From the NCBI RefSeq assembly GCF_019084545.1, contig NZ_JAHREP010000017.1, forward strand, positions 48,625 to 112,624: a stretch of DNA of 64,000 nt. The letters are read 5' to 3'. Both the position numbers and the translations under genes were made by a program. Source of the DNA: Marinobacterium ramblicola. GTDB lineage: Bacteria > Pseudomonadota > Gammaproteobacteria > Pseudomonadales > Balneatricaceae. The notes beneath the pieces were generated by a model, which worked only from the letters and a program-made list of their open reading frames with translations, was not told the origin of the DNA and did not search any database. Positions 22,649 to 33,952 of the stretch are shown here, piece by piece (position 1 is the stretch's first letter; every line of letters begins with the position of its first letter).

Positions 22649-23658
22649 GTCTGCAGCTTTACTCCGATTATCCGCTGCGTCGTCTGAATACCTTCGGGTT
22701 TGAAAGCTATGCGCAGTGTTTCACCCGCCTTGAGACCGCGGGTGACGTGATCTCGCTGCACCGTTATGTCGATGAGCATCGGCTGCCGCTGCTGTTGATC
22801 GGTGGGGGCAGTAACCTGATTCTTGGGCCGAAAGTGCCGGGCGTGGTGGCCCAGGTGGCGATCGCGGGGATGGAGCTGGAGGCGTTGGCTGGCGACGCCG
22901 TCAGGGTGACGCTGGGAGCCGGCGAGAATTGGCATGGCAGTATCGAGCGTCTGCTTGAGCAGGGCGTTTACGGGCTGGAGAATCTGGCCTTGATCCCGGG
23001 CTGCGCAGGCGCCGCGCCGGTGCAAAATATCGGTGCCTACGGTGTCGAGGTGAAAGATCGTTTGGAGGCTGTCGAGGTCTACGACTGGCAGCAGCGCCGA
23101 TTCTACTGGCTCGATAATGCCGAATGCAGATTCGCCTATCGAGACAGTATCTTCAAGCATGAGACCGATCGCTACCTGATTACACGGGTGCGTTTTCTGC
23201 TTAGCCGCCAGCCTGACTGCGTATTGAGCTACAAGCCTCTGCGTGATGCGATCGAGCCGGGTCAGGAGGGCAATCCTCGGGCGATATTTGATGCCGTATG
23301 TCGTATTCGGCGCGCCAAATTGCCCGATCCGACTCTGTTGGGTAATGCCGGCAGCTTCTTTAAGAATCCGATCGTAACGGCTGGTCAGTATCAAGCATTA
23401 AGGCAGCGCTATCCTGATATGGTGGCCTATCCGGAGGGTGAGGAGTTCAAATTGGCCGCTGGGTGGCTGATCGATCGACAGGGCTGGAAGGGCTATCGGC
23501 AGGAGGGTGTAGGGGTGCATGAGCACCAGGCACTGGTCTTGGTCAACTATGGCGAGGGTAACCGCCAGCAGATCGAACGTCTTGCCGAGCGCATTCAGTC
23601 GGATGTGCTGGAGCAGTACGGTGTTCAGCTTGAGGTGGAGCCGCGTTTCTATCCATAA
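22645..23658 (+). CDS. murB: UDP-N-acetylenolpyruvoylglucosamine reductase
   Basis: MurB reduces UDP-GlcNAc-enolpyruvate to UDP-MurNAc in peptidoglycan synthesis, using FAD and NADPH. 337 aa with FAD-binding LLIGGGSNLIL, PGCAGAAPVQNIGAYGVE and the active-site GNAGSFFKNP. The start is TTG 22645, overlapping the previous stop, with GGGGAG at a good distance. It closes the operon and is followed by a clear terminator. Confidence 0.95.
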   Translation: MSLQLYSDYPLRRLNTFGFESYAQCFTRLETAGDVISLHRYVDEHRLPLLLIGGGSNLILGPKVPGVVAQVAIAGMELEALAGDAVRVTLGAGENWHGSIERLLEQGVYGLENLALIPGCAGAAPVQNIGAYGVEVKDRLEAVEVYDWQQRRFYWLDNAECRFAYRDSIFKHETDRYLITRVRFLLSRQPDCVLSYKPLRDAIEPGQEGNPRAIFDAVCRIRRAKLPDPTLLGNAGSFFKNPIVTAGQYQALRQRYPDMVAYPEGEEFKLAAGWLIDRQGWKGYRQEGVGVHEHQALVLVNYGEGNRQQIERLAERIQSDVLEQYGVQLEVEPRFYP

Positions 23659-23734
23659 CGGACTCTGATAACGGCGGGATGAGGTGCCGGGTAGGGCGTT
23701 CGAATCCGGTATGCTCGGTTAATTGAATAATGAA

Positions 23735-23758
23735 AAAGCCCGCCAATCGGCGGGCTTT
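23735..23758. terminator. Bidirectional terminator (murB / rne)
   Basis: AAAGCCCGCC (23735-23744) and GGCGGGCTTT (23749-23758) form a 10-bp stem with an AATC loop, flanked by an A-run on the left and T's on the right, between convergent murB and rne. Confidence 0.88.
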
Positions 23759-23777
23759 CTGTTACCTGGCGTCAGCC

Positions 23778-26700
23778 TCAGCTTTCGCTTTCAGCGTCGG
23801 AGCCGGCTGGGGCCGTCTCTTTCTGCTGCTGGCGGCGACGTACCTCGCGAGGATCGTTTGGGGCGCGCCGGCTGCGGCGACGGCGGGCGGACTGTGCCTG
23901 TTCCGCTTCGTCGCTGGAGGCATCCTCTTCCGCGACCGCTTCAGCACTCTCCTGAGTCGCGTCTGCAGCGTTCTGCTCTTCGGTTTCCGCGCTTAGGGCT
24001 GCCGGCTCGACGGCTGGCGCTGTTTCCGGTTCGGATGCTGCTGTCTGCTCGGGCTTTGCTTCAGCCTCGACGCTGTCGTCAGCAGTTTCGCTTACGGCCA
24101 CAACTTCTTCTGTTGCCTCGGCGACAGTCTCCTCTTGTACGCTTTCAGCGGAGGTTTTCTTTGCTGTATCGGTCGACTCTTCATCGGCAGTGGCGGGTTC
24201 GGCAAGCTGCGCGCTAGTCTGCTCGGGCTCGGCTGTGCTTTCCTCCGGCTGGGCCGCCGTTTCCTCAGGCTGCTCGACCTGAGTGTCAGATGCAGTCGAG
24301 ATCTCGGCAGAGCCCTCTTCTGTTTCGGACGGCTTGGTCTCCTCCTGAGCTTGAGACTCTTCAGCCTGAGCGGAAGTCTCCTCCGTCACCTCGGCAGCGG
24401 CGCTATCCTCTGCCTGTGTATCGGTTTCGGACACGGCTACCTCTTCCGGCTGGGCGGTAGAGATCTGAGCCTCGGCCTCCGTTTCACGTTTTGGCTCAGC
24501 CGTATCGTCGGACTGCGCGGCGATGGTCTCGCCAGCTGCGGCCTGTTCGGCATCCTGCGAGCCGGGCTCTTCCTGCTGTGTAGCGACGGCGTCTGTCGTT
24601 ACCCCTTCGCCTTCCTGATTCTCTAGCGGAGTGCGCAGCGCGGTGCGTTCATCGCTCTTGCGGCGACGGCGGCCACGACGACGGCTGCGGCCTTCGTCAC
24701 CTTCAGCAGCCGTGTTGTCGGACGAGCGGGTCTCCGCATCCTGCTGCTCCGGCTCTTCCTCCTGCTGCTCGCTCTGCAGATTCTGATCCAGATCATCGGA
24801 CTGGGCGGTCGCTTCATTATCGCTGCGACGACGGCTGCGGCGGCGACGACGTGAGCGGCCGTTACCTTCCCCTTTTTCCTGTTCCGAACGTTCGTCGGAA
24901 CCCTTGTCGCCGATCTTGGGCAGCGCCTGCTCCTGCTCGATCGTAATGATCTCGTCGTTGTCGCGGGAGCGGCGACGGTCGCCACCACGGCGATCGTCGC
25001 TTCGGCGGCGGGATTTGCCTGAACCGCCGCGGCTGCGAGGTTCCTGAGTCGATTTGGCGCGAGGCTTCTCTTCCTCGGCCTCTTTTTTCGGCTCGGGTTT
25101 AACCTCTTCCGGCTTCTTGCCGAACAGGCGACCCAGGGTTGCGACCACGCGCTCGCCGAAGGAGAGGGTGACCGGAGCCGGTGCTGCAACAGGTGTTTGC
25201 TGCTGTGTCTTGGGCTGCTCGGTCTCCGCTTTCTCTTCCGCGGATTGCGGCGCACGTGCTGTTGGGATTACTGCCTGGACCGCGGCCTTTTCCCGCTTTA
25301 CCGGTGTCGTGGCGGCTTCAGGTTCCTCTTCAACGGCTTCCGGCTGCAGGGTGTAGCTTGGGTCGTGGGTGGTCGATACGCTGTGGTCATCGCGCAGGCG
25401 CACCACTTCGTAGTGAGGTGTTTCCATGTTCGGGTTGGGCACGATGACGATCTGTACCCCATTGCGCAGCTCGATGGCGTGAACTTCACGACGCTTTTCG
25501 TTGAGCAGGAAGGTGGCAACGCTGACCGGCAGAATGGCGCGGATCTGGGCGGTGCGGTCCTTGGCCGACTCCTCTTCGATCAGGCGCAGGATCGACAGTG
25601 CGAGCGACTCGGTATCGCGAATCGTGCCCTGGCCGTTACAGCGTGGGCATACATGTCCGCGGGATTCGGCGAGGGAGGGGCGCAGGCGCTGACGCGACAT
25701 CTCGAGCAGGCCGAAGCGGGAGATACGGCCCATCTGTACGCGGGCGCGATCCAGTTTCAGGGCATCGCCCAGGCGCTTTTCGACTTCGCGCTGATGCTTG
25801 ATCGGCGTCATGTCGATAAAGTCGATCACGATCAGGCCGCCGATGTCGCGCAGACGCAGTTGGCGGGCGATCTCTTCGGCCGCTTCCAGGTTGGTGTTGA
25901 GCGCGGTTTCCTCGATATCGCCGCCGCGCGTCGCGCGTGCCGAGTTGATGTCGATCGAGACCAGTGCCTCGGTCGGATCGATAACGATGGAGCCGCCGGA
26001 GGGGAGTTTGACCTCACGCTCGAAAGCGGTCTCGATCTGGGTTTCGATCTGGAAACGGTTGAACAGCGGAATCTGCTCTTTATAGAGTTTGATGCGATTC
26101 TCGTAGCTGGGCATCACCTGGCGCACGAACATCAGCGCCTGGTCGTAGACGGTCGGATCGTCGATCAATACCTCGCCGATATCCGAGCGCAGATAGTCAC
26201 GGATGGCGCGGATGACGACATTGCTTTCCTGGTAGATCAGGAAGGGGGCGGAGCGTGTTGTTGTCGCCGTAATTGCTTCCCAGAGTTGAACCAGGTAATC
26301 CAGATCCCACTGCAGTTCTTCACTGCTGCGGCCGATACCGGCGGTGCGCACGATAGCGCCCATCTGATCCGGGATGTTGACGCCCGACAGGGCTTCTTTC
26401 AGTTGGGTGCGCTCGTCACCCTCGATACGGCGGGAGATGCCGCCGGCGCGGGGGTTGTTGGGCATCAATACCAGATAGCGACCGGCGAGGCTGATAAAGG
26501 TGGTCAGCGCCGCGCCCTTGTTGCCGCGCTCCTCCTTGTCGACCTGTACGATAACTTCGGTGCCCTCTTTGACCATCTCCTTGATATTTGGACGCTGGCC
26601 CCGTTCGGGTTGTTTGCTGAAGTATTCGCGGGAGATCTCTTTGAGGGGCAGGAAGCCGTGGCGCTCGGCACCGTAATCGACGAAAGCGGCTTCAAGGCTG

Positions 26701-26852
26701 GGCTCTACGCGGGTGATACGGCCCTTGTAGATGTTGGCCTTCTTCTGCTCGCGGCTGTCGGATTCGATATCGAGGTCGAAAAGACGCTGGCCATCTACCA
26801 GCGCGACGCGCAACTCTTCGGGTTGAGTTGCGTTGATAAGCATTCTCTTCAT
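23778..26852 (-). CDS. rne: Ribonuclease E
   Basis: RNase E is the essential endonuclease of mRNA decay and rRNA/tRNA processing. The start is ATG 26852 ([10 protein letters not shown], as in E. coli), giving 1024 aa; the frame is open 84 codons further but without family support. S1 domain about 38-120; DNase I-like catalytic core with D301 (DINSAR) and D344 (IDFIDM); Zn-link C402/C405 (CPRC). After about residue 520 the protein turns into a long low-complexity scaffold: arginine-rich blocks ([12 protein letters not shown]) alternate with very acidic Glu/Ala/Thr-rich tracts, and the end is again Arg-rich. That tail is where a degradosome would assemble. Confidence 0.96.
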   Translation of the reverse strand: MKRMLINATQPEELRVALVDGQRLFDLDIESDSREQKKANIYKGRITRVEPSLEAAFVDYGAERHGFLPLKEISREYFSKQPERGQRPNIKEMVKEGTEVIVQVDKEERGNKGAALTTFISLAGRYLVLMPNNPRAGGISRRIEGDERTQLKEALSGVNIPDQMGAIVRTAGIGRSSEELQWDLDYLVQLWEAITATTTRSAPFLIYQESNVVIRAIRDYLRSDIGEVLIDDPTVYDQALMFVRQVMPSYENRIKLYKEQIPLFNRFQIETQIETAFEREVKLPSGGSIVIDPTEALVSIDINSARATRGGDIEETALNTNLEAAEEIARQLRLRDIGGLIVIDFIDMTPIKHQREVEKRLGDALKLDRARVQMGRISRFGLLEMSRQRLRPSLAESRGHVCPRCNGQGTIRDTESLALSILRLIEEESAKDRTAQIRAILPVSVATFLLNEKRREVHAIELRNGVQIVIVPNPNMETPHYEVVRLRDDHSVSTTHDPSYTLQPEAVEEEPEAATTPVKREKAAVQAVIPTARAPQSAEEKAETEQPKTQQQTPVAAPAPVTLSFGERVVATLGRLFGKKPEEVKPEPKKEAEEEKPRAKSTQEPRSRGGSGKSRRRSDDRRGGDRRRSRDNDEIITIEQEQALPKIGDKGSDERSEQEKGEGNGRSRRRRRSRRRSDNEATAQSDDLDQNLQSEQQEEEPEQQDAETRSSDNTAAEGDEGRSRRRGRRRRKSDERTALRTPLENQEGEGVTTDAVATQQEEPGSQDAEQAAAGETIAAQSDDTAEPKRETEAEAQISTAQPEEVAVSETDTQAEDSAAAEVTEETSAQAEESQAQEETKPSETEEGSAEISTASDTQVEQPEETAAQPEESTAEPEQTSAQLAEPATADEESTDTAKKTSAESVQEETVAEATEEVVAVSETADDSVEAEAKPEQTAASEPETAPAVEPAALSAETEEQNAADATQESAEAVAEEDASSDEAEQAQSARRRRSRRAPNDPREVRRRQQQKETAPAGSDAESES

Positions 26853-27337
26853 GTTGTTATGCGTTCTCAGCAAAACGCAACGCTGCCACCGCCGGATCTG
26901 CTCCGGAGTGTGAAGATGACGCCCAGTCTTTCTGATCGCTACCTGCTGCTTGGGTTTTGTTGACCCAAAGCAACAGGGCGGGCAGTCGCTATCGCGGCTG
27001 CTCGTATATCGGCGGTGGAGGAAACGCAGACCTCTGTCGTTATAGTTGCTGGCTGTGGCTGCCTTGGGGGCAGGTTCCGGGTCAGCGTGCATCTCCACCT
27101 TCAACTGGGCCTTCGGATTCAGGCGAAGGCCGTGAAAGCGTTACGTAAAATAAGGTTTGATTTCGTAAGAAACCATCAATCTCTGCCGCCGATCGGATCG
27201 TGCGCGGCCACGCTTCGAGGTGTGGGTGAGGGGCCGGCGACCTGGATTCAAAAATAGCTAAAGCCAACCGCCTGCGGCATCGCTAGAATATACCAGCTAA
27301 CCCCAAGAGCATCAACGAACGGACATACCAGTAACTG
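26853..27337. promoter_or_regulatory. 485-bp divergent rne/rluC intergenic region with probable rne leader
   Basis: No ORF here has family support. RNase E genes usually have a long structured 5' UTR that the enzyme uses to autoregulate, and the size here fits. The clearest structure is a stem at 26948-26955 paired with 26963-26971 (8 pairs, one bulged A, 7-nt loop). I cannot confirm homology to the E. coli hp2/hp3 elements. Promoters for both genes must lie here but none stands out. Confidence 0.45.
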
Positions 27338-28336
27338 ATGGCAAATGAAAGTACAGGCATCCAGAGCGGGGTGCAGTTTATTACCGTTGAAGAGGATCAG
27401 GGTGGGCAGCGTATCGATAACTTCTTGCGCACCGCGTTGAAGGGCGCGCCGAAGAGCCTGATCTATCGTGTTTTGCGCAAGGGTGAGGTTAGAGTCAATA
27501 AGAAGCGCATCAAGCCCGAGTACAAGCTGGAGCCTGGCGATCTGATCCGTATCCCGCCCATCCGCCTGCCGGAAAAGGGCGATGCACCTATAGTCGGTGA
27601 CAAACTACTCGAATTTCTGGAGCGTGCGGTGGTGTACGAGGATGATGCTTTGATGGTCATCAACAAACCCTCCGGTCTCGCCGTTCACGGTGGCAGTGGC
27701 GTCAATCTGGGTTTGATCGAAGCGCTGCGCCAGCTGCGGCCGCAGCAGCGTTTTCTGGAGCTGGTTCATCGCCTGGACCGGGATACCTCCGGCTGCATCA
27801 TGATCGCCAAGAAACGATCGATGTTGAGGTATCTGCACGAGCTTCTGCGCGAACATCGGGTGCAGAAGGTCTATCAGGCGCTGGTTCAGGGGCGCTGGGA
27901 GAGCAAGGATAAGCGAGTGGACGCTCCGTTGCTCAGAGGCGAGCTCAAGTCGGGTGAGCGGATGGTCAAGGTGGATGCCGAGGGCAAACCGTCGCTAACC
28001 GATTTTCGTATCATCAGGCGGTTCGGCAACGCCGCCACACTGATCGAAGCGCGGCCGAAGACCGGGCGTACGCATCAGATTCGAGTACACACTCAATTTG
28101 TGGGGCATCCGATTATTGGCGATCCCAAGTACGGTATAGATGCCATCAACCAGCAGTATCGTGAGTTGGGTTTCCGCAGGCTGATGCTGCATGCGGCCGC
28201 GCTTGAATTGAAACTGCCGGATGGAACCCCACTTAAGGTAGAGGCGACTCTCGAGCCGCAGATTGAGACAGCGCTTGAACAGTTGCTCCGCAGTGTTGAG
28301 AAACAGGATCAGAGTCAAACAGGATCAGGATGTTAA
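27338..28336 (+). CDS. rluC: 23S rRNA pseudouridine(955/2504/2580) synthase
   Basis: 332 aa. It has an N-terminal S4 RNA-binding domain (about 22-85) and a RluA-family catalytic domain with HRLDRDTSG (catalytic Asp about 147) and the C-terminal RTHQIRVH. Divergence from rne is the classical gammaproteobacterial arrangement and favours RluC over the paralogous RluD or RluA. The stop overlaps the next gene by 7 nt. Confidence 0.94.
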   Translation: MANESTGIQSGVQFITVEEDQGGQRIDNFLRTALKGAPKSLIYRVLRKGEVRVNKKRIKPEYKLEPGDLIRIPPIRLPEKGDAPIVGDKLLEFLERAVVYEDDALMVINKPSGLAVHGGSGVNLGLIEALRQLRPQQRFLELVHRLDRDTSGCIMIAKKRSMLRYLHELLREHRVQKVYQALVQGRWESKDKRVDAPLLRGELKSGERMVKVDAEGKPSLTDFRIIRRFGNAATLIEARPKTGRTHQIRVHTQFVGHPIIGDPKYGIDAINQQYRELGFRRLMLHAAALELKLPDGTPLKVEATLEPQIETALEQLLRSVEKQDQSQTGSGC

Positions 28337-29439
28337 ATGTGAACGAACGGGACATGGCCCGTATTTTTTCCGCCGCCGATCAGCTGCTTATAAGTGGAAA
28401 AAGGCCTGATGTCGGTGCGATTTCGGCCCAGGTTGAGCTCGCCCAGGGTGAGATAGAGCAGTTGCTCGAGCGCTGGTGGCATGCTTTGCCGGGGCGGATT
28501 CAGCTTGGCGACCGCAATGCCAGGGCGTTTCCGGATATGCCGGACACTCTGGCGCAGTCCTTTATGCGTGTCTGGCAGCAGGCGGTTCAGGAGGCGCAAG
28601 CCAATGTCAGGCGGGACCGACAGCAGCATGAGGTCGGCGAGGAGGAGAGCAGGCGCATCAACGAAGAGGCCCTGCGCCAGTCGCAAGGGGTCTATCAAGA
28701 GCTCGAAGCGCGTTACCGTGAGCTGGGTGTTCGACTGGAGCAGTCGGAACAGCACGGAAAGTCTCTGGAAGCGGAGATCGCCGTGTTGAAAAATAATCTC
28801 TCTACCGAGACCAATGAGCGTAAGCGCGAAGAGCAGCTGCGCGCCAATCTCGATCATGAGCTCAACCAGTTGCGTAAGCAGTATGAGGACTACCGTCGCA
28901 GTACCGAACAGCGCTTGAAGGAGGAGCAGCGCAAGGGGGTCGAGGCGATGGCGAAAGCTGAGGTTGAGGTTAGACACTTCCGAAGCATGCTGGACAAGGT
29001 CAGGGACGAGGCCGGCCGAAAAGAGGCGGCGCTGACCCGGGATCTGCACGAGCATCAGGGGGAGCTGGCGCGCAAAGAGGTGAAGCTCGAAACCCAGGCG
29101 AGCCAGATCAAGGCGTTGGAAACCGAGCTCAACGCGATCAAGCAGGACGTGGGTGTGCAACATCGCGACCTGACCAAGATCAATAGCGCCTTGCTTTCGG
29201 AGTCCAATAAAAACAAGCGCTTGGAGGATAAAATAAAGGAGCTTTCAGAAGAGCTGCAGCGCTCCAATCAGCGAGCGCTTACGGCGGGAAGCGATGGTGC
29301 GCGGCGGGAAAACGCACTGCGGACTCAGCTCAAGGAGCGCGATGAGGCGCTGATGAAGGCGCAGGCGCGTATCGCGGCACTGGAGAAGCGGTCGGTGACG
29401 CAGGACGAGGAGATTCGAAGGCTCAGTGCTCGCCTGTAA
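28330..29439 (+). CDS. KfrA-like DNA-binding coiled-coil protein
   Basis: 369 aa. Residues about 8-115 resemble the KfrA N-terminal DNA-binding domain of plasmid replication-region proteins (motif [20 protein letters not shown], then a Trp-containing region). From about residue 95 to the end it is an almost uninterrupted alpha-helical coiled coil rich in Glu, Arg, Lys and Gln. The ATG lies inside the last codons of rluC (ATGTTAA), implying coupling to an rRNA-modification gene. KfrA proteins are best known from plasmids; this is a chromosomal relative of unknown role, possibly in nucleoid organisation. Confidence 0.78.
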   Translation: MLNVNERDMARIFSAADQLLISGKRPDVGAISAQVELAQGEIEQLLERWWHALPGRIQLGDRNARAFPDMPDTLAQSFMRVWQQAVQEAQANVRRDRQQHEVGEEESRRINEEALRQSQGVYQELEARYRELGVRLEQSEQHGKSLEAEIAVLKNNLSTETNERKREEQLRANLDHELNQLRKQYEDYRRSTEQRLKEEQRKGVEAMAKAEVEVRHFRSMLDKVRDEAGRKEAALTRDLHEHQGELARKEVKLETQASQIKALETELNAIKQDVGVQHRDLTKINSALLSESNKNKRLEDKIKELSEELQRSNQRALTAGSDGARRENALRTQLKERDEALMKAQARIAALEKRSVTQDEEIRRLSARL

Positions 29440-29537
29440 TCGAGTCATCGAAGGAATGGACGTAGGGACTTAGCGCTGCTATACATATTCGTTAAGGTTA
29501 TATGAATGTGTTTTTTTGATTACCAAAAAACGGATGA

Positions 29538-30530
<993 letters not shown>

Positions 30531-30539
30531 TGCATCTGG

Positions 30540-31601
30540 TCAGCCAACCCGGGTCAGCGCTGGAGCGCTGTGTTCCGGGTTAAGCTCCATTACCTTCGCC
30601 AACTCCTCATAGCACTTCACCCGGTCGGAGAAGCGGTAGGTCACGTTGATTGCCAGGATCTCGTCAACCGCATATTCGTCGCTCAGCAGTTCAAGCTGAT
30701 CGCGACATTGACCGGGAGTGCCGAGGATCATCGTACGTAGGGTTTCGTCGAAGTAGGCTCGGTCCGATGGTGATAGCTGTCGATAGAGTGTCTGCACCTC
30801 TTCGGGCGGGCGTAGCCCCTCTCTGTTGCCGTGCAGGTGGGCTTGCAACTTCCAATAGGTGTGTGTCGAGGCGACAAATTTTGCCTCTTCCATTGAATCG
30901 GCACAGATCACGGCCGTTGCCAGCATGGCGCTGGGCTGGTCGCCGAAACCGCCTGGACGGAATGCCTTGCGGTAGCTGCGAATGATCTCGGGCGATCGAT
31001 AATCGGTGCCGATAAACAGAGCGAGTACAAATCCCGCGCCCAGGGATGCGGCCAGTCGGGTACTGCCGCTACCGGAGCCAAGTACCCAGGGGGCAGGTGG
31101 GGTCTCGGTACCGGGCATCGCGCGCAGCCCCTGATACTGATGACCGTCAGGCAGCTGATTGCGGACCAGGGCCAGGAGGTCCGCCAGTTGCTCGGAATAG
31201 AGCTCGCCTCCCGAGGGGAATCCAGGGTAGGCCAGAGCATGAGTGGAAAGGCTGCTGCCTCCTGGGGCGCGGCCTACGCCCAGATCGATCCGGCCCGGAA
31301 ACAGCGCCTGCAACGAGCTGAAGGTTTCGGCGACCTTCAGCGGGCTGTAGTGGGACAGCATTACGCCACCGGATCCGACGCGAATCTGTCGGGTCTGACT
31401 GGCGATCGCCGCGATCAGGATCTCCGGTGCCGGACTCGCATAACTGGGTGTATTGTGGTGCTCCGCCACCCAGTAGCGACTGTAGCCTGCAGCTTCGCAT
31501 CGCTTGGCCAGTTCGACGCTGCGGCGCAGTGCTTCGGCGGCTGGCCGGCCGTCGTATACCGGTGACTGGTCTACTACGCCGATTCGCAACGACCTGCTCA
31601 A
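30540..31601 (-). CDS. LLM-class flavin-dependent oxidoreductase (luciferase-like monooxygenase)
   Basis: 353-aa TIM-barrel protein of the bacterial-luciferase superfamily, MsnO8-like single-subunit type. Features are RYWVAEHHNTPSYASPAPEI near the N-terminus, VGSGGVMLSHYSPLKVAETF and GRIDLGVGRAPGG. Such enzymes use reduced flavin; the substrate is unknown. The start is TTG 31601 with GGAGGT 7 nt upstream. That TTG overlaps the stop of a 64-codon ORF (TTGA), suggesting coupling to it. No flavin reductase gene is adjacent. Confidence 0.85.
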   Translation of the reverse strand: MSRSLRIGVVDQSPVYDGRPAAEALRRSVELAKRCEAAGYSRYWVAEHHNTPSYASPAPEILIAAIASQTRQIRVGSGGVMLSHYSPLKVAETFSSLQALFPGRIDLGVGRAPGGSSLSTHALAYPGFPSGGELYSEQLADLLALVRNQLPDGHQYQGLRAMPGTETPPAPWVLGSGSGSTRLAASLGAGFVLALFIGTDYRSPEIIRSYRKAFRPGGFGDQPSAMLATAVICADSMEEAKFVASTHTYWKLQAHLHGNREGLRPPEEVQTLYRQLSPSDRAYFDETLRTMILGTPGQCRDQLELLSDEYAVDEILAINVTYRFSDRVKCYEELAKVMELNPEHSAPALTRVG

Positions 31602-31792
31602 AGCAATACCTCCAGGGCTCGGGTTGCGACCTCAACGTCTTGTTCGGCAGCCTCACGCCCGCGTGCCAGTATCCGGTCATTTATCTGGTTATCGAGTTTC
31701 ATCTTTATCCGTCCGTATCTGCTGCGGCTCCAATAGTAAGGTATAAGAGCGGTGCTGCCCTCGGCCTGGATCTGGATCTCCAAATCCCGCAT
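31598..31792 (-). CDS. Small hypothetical protein coupled to the monooxygenase
   Basis: 64 aa from ATG 31792, or 66 from a TTG at 31798. It has a basic N-terminal half with aromatic residues (PYYWSRSRYGRIKMKL) and an acidic C-terminal helix (REAAEQDVEVATRALEVLL). I do not recognise a family. Support comes from position: its stop overlaps the monooxygenase TTG, and the monooxygenase ribosome binding site GGAGGT lies inside this ORF. There is no clear ribosome binding site for the small ORF itself. Confidence 0.45.
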   Translation of the reverse strand: MRDLEIQIQAEGSTALIPYYWSRSRYGRIKMKLDNQINDRILARGREAAEQDVEVATRALEVLL

Positions 31793-31923
31793 TTGCAACT
31801 TGGACGCTTGTCGGATCCGTGTGCAGGCCTAAGGATCGCCGAACCGGGTGGTGCGTTGAAAGGGCGCCGCCTTTCGGGGTAGAGTTGCCCACTATTTTGA
31901 TCAATAAAATGCGGAGAATGAGC

Positions 31924-32541
31924 GTGGAGCTGGCTTGTCTTGACCTGGAAGGTGTACTTATCCCCGAGATCTGGATCGCATTTGCCGAAGAGACCGGCAT
32001 CGAGGCGCTGAAGGCCACGACCCGCGATATTCCCGATTATGACGTGCTGATGAAACAGCGTCTGTCGATTCTCGATCAGCATGGCCTGACCCTGCCGCAG
32101 ATCCAGGACACCATCAGCCGTCTGAGCCCGCTTGAAGGGGCGAAAGAGTTTGTTGACTGGCTGCGTGAGCGGTTCCAGGTGGTGATTCTGTCCGATACCT
32201 TCTACGAATTTGCCGCGCCGCTGATGAAACAGCTGGGCTACCCGACCCTGCTGTGTCACAAGCTGGAGGTCAACGATGAAGGACGCATCACCGATTACAC
32301 CCTGCGTCAGCGCGACCCCAAGCGGCAGTCGGTGCGCGCCTTCCAGCTGCTCAACTACCGCGTGATCGCGGCCGGTGATTCCTACAACGACACCACCATG
32401 CTGGCCCAGGCGGAAAAGGGGATTCTGTTCCACGCGCCGGATAACGTGATCGCCGAGTTTCCGCAGTTTCCGGCCGTGCACAGCTATGAAGATTTGAAGA
32501 AAGAGTTCCTCAAGGCGAGTAATCGCGATCTTTCCCTGTAG
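31924..32541 (+). CDS. thrH: Bifunctional phosphoserine phosphatase / homoserine phosphotransferase ThrH
   Basis: HAD-superfamily enzyme of 205 aa, equal to the known ThrH length. The nucleophile motif DLEGVLIPEIW (Asp7) is followed by VVILSDTFYEF (motif II) and AAGDSYNDTTML (motif IV). ThrH can move phosphate from phosphoserine to homoserine. I chose GTG 31924: it gives the family N-terminus MELACLDLEG and has GGAG 7 nt upstream. An ATG two codons earlier is too close to that GGAG. Confidence 0.9.
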   Translation: MELACLDLEGVLIPEIWIAFAEETGIEALKATTRDIPDYDVLMKQRLSILDQHGLTLPQIQDTISRLSPLEGAKEFVDWLRERFQVVILSDTFYEFAAPLMKQLGYPTLLCHKLEVNDEGRITDYTLRQRDPKRQSVRAFQLLNYRVIAAGDSYNDTTMLAQAEKGILFHAPDNVIAEFPQFPAVHSYEDLKKEFLKASNRDLSL

Positions 32542-32568
32542 TCGCGGTCAGGTTTGTTGTAACGAAGA

Positions 32569-32591
32569 GAAGGGGCTGTTATAGCCCCTTC
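32569..32591. terminator. Hairpin between convergent thrH and pabB
   Basis: GAAGGGGCT (32569-32577) and AGCCCCTTC (32583-32591) form a perfect 9-bp stem with a 5-nt loop, overlapping the last codons of pabB. It has no T-run, so function as a terminator is plausible only. Confidence 0.45.
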
Positions 32592-33952
32592 AGTGTATCC
32601 AGCAGGTTGTTCACCTTGTCGAACGACTCCTGGTACTCGGCATCAGCCTCCGAGTCGGCGACGATACCGCCGCCGGCCGAGCAGTAGATCTTGCCATCTT
32701 CAACCAGCAAGGTGCGGATGCAGATGCTGGTGTCCATTGTGCCGTCAGCACTGATATAGCCGATCGAGCCGCAGTAGATGCCGCGGCGGTGCGGTTCCAG
32801 CTCGTCGATGATCTCCATCGCCCTGATCTTTGGCGCGCCGGTGATGGAACCGCCGGGGAAGCAGTGCTGAAGCAGGTCGAGACTGCTGAAGCCCTCCGCC
32901 AGTTGTCCGGTAACGGCGCTGACCAGGTGGTGCACGTTGGGGTAGCTCTCGATCTTGAACAGCTCCGGTACCCTGACGCTGCCGGGCCGGCACACCTTGC
33001 CCAGGTCGTTGCGCAGTAGATCAACGATCATCAGGTTTTCGGCGCGGTCCTTCTCCGCCTCAGAAAGCTCGTCGGCCAGCGCCTTGTCCTCCTCCGCTGT
33101 TCTTCCACGCGGACGGGTGCCCTTGATCGGTCGCGTCTCCACCTCGCCCTGAGCGGAGCTTTTCAGGAAGCGCTCGGGAGACAGCGACAGGATCGCGCCA
33201 TCCTCCGACTCCAGGTAGGCGCCGAATGGGGTGGTTGCACGCTGTCTCAGTGCGCGGTAGGCGTAGAATGGGTCGCCTTCGCAGCTGGCGCTCCAGCGCT
33301 GGGTCAGGTTGATCTGGTAACAGTCGCCGGCGCGAATATATTCCTGGATGCGCTCGAAGGCCTGGCGATAGGCATCGGCGGGAAGATTGCTGGTAAATTC
33401 CGACGTCAGTTTGAACGGGGTTGTTGCCTCGAGGTCGCCGGATTTCGTCAGCAGCTGGTTCAGCATCTCGATCTGACGCGGATCGGCTTTGGCATGTGAA
33501 ACAAGATAGCTTTGCCGTTCAGCGTGATCGATGACCACGGACCATAAGTAGCGACCGACTCTCATCTCCGGCAGGCACAGGTCATCCTTGGCCAGGTTCG
33601 GCAGGCGCTCGAAGGCGCGGCCAAGATCATAGCTGAAGTGTCCCAACAGTCCGCAGCAGAAGGGGAGTTCAGTGGTGCCGGGTGCAATCGCGATCTCGGC
33701 ATGCAGTTCCTTGAGCAGGCTTACCGGATCTCCGCCCAGATTCTGCCAAAGCCCCTGTCTGCGTACCGCGACCTCGCCCCGGTTGTAACGCACCATCAGA
33801 TCCGGCGCTGCGGCGATGATGTCATAGCGGCCAAACCGAGGGTCTGTCTGTGGGTAGGCGCTGTCCAGCAGGACAGGGTCGCCAAACGGGCGCAGGCGAT
33901 CCAATACGACAAAGGCGTCAAGCGGATAGGGGAGCGGGTGACAGTTGAGCAC
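32579..33952 (-). CDS. pabB: Aminodeoxychorismate synthase component I
   Basis: PabB converts chorismate plus ammonia to 4-amino-4-deoxychorismate for folate synthesis. 457 aa of the chorismate-binding family, with RPIKGTRPRGRTAEEDKALA. PIKGT, rather than the PIAGT of anthranilate synthase, identifies PabB. Other motifs are DLLRNDLGKVCRPG, FPGGSITGAPKIRAMEII and CSAGGGIVADS. The glutamine amidotransferase PabA is not linked. The start is GTG 33952. Confidence 0.92.
   Translation of the reverse strand: MLNCHPLPYPLDAFVVLDRLRPFGDPVLLDSAYPQTDPRFGRYDIIAAAPDLMVRYNRGEVAVRRQGLWQNLGGDPVSLLKELHAEIAIAPGTTELPFCCGLLGHFSYDLGRAFERLPNLAKDDLCLPEMRVGRYLWSVVIDHAERQSYLVSHAKADPRQIEMLNQLLTKSGDLEATTPFKLTSEFTSNLPADAYRQAFERIQEYIRAGDCYQINLTQRWSASCEGDPFYAYRALRQRATTPFGAYLESEDGAILSLSPERFLKSSAQGEVETRPIKGTRPRGRTAEEDKALADELSEAEKDRAENLMIVDLLRNDLGKVCRPGSVRVPELFKIESYPNVHHLVSAVTGQLAEGFSSLDLLQHCFPGGSITGAPKIRAMEIIDELEPHRRGIYCGSIGYISADGTMDTSICIRTLLVEDGKIYCSAGGGIVADSEADAEYQESFDKVNNLLDTLKGL

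Noticed and set aside
25197..26963. 588-codon open frame antisense to rne
   Set aside because: Mirror frame of the conserved RNase E catalytic core, with no independent motif or ribosome binding site.
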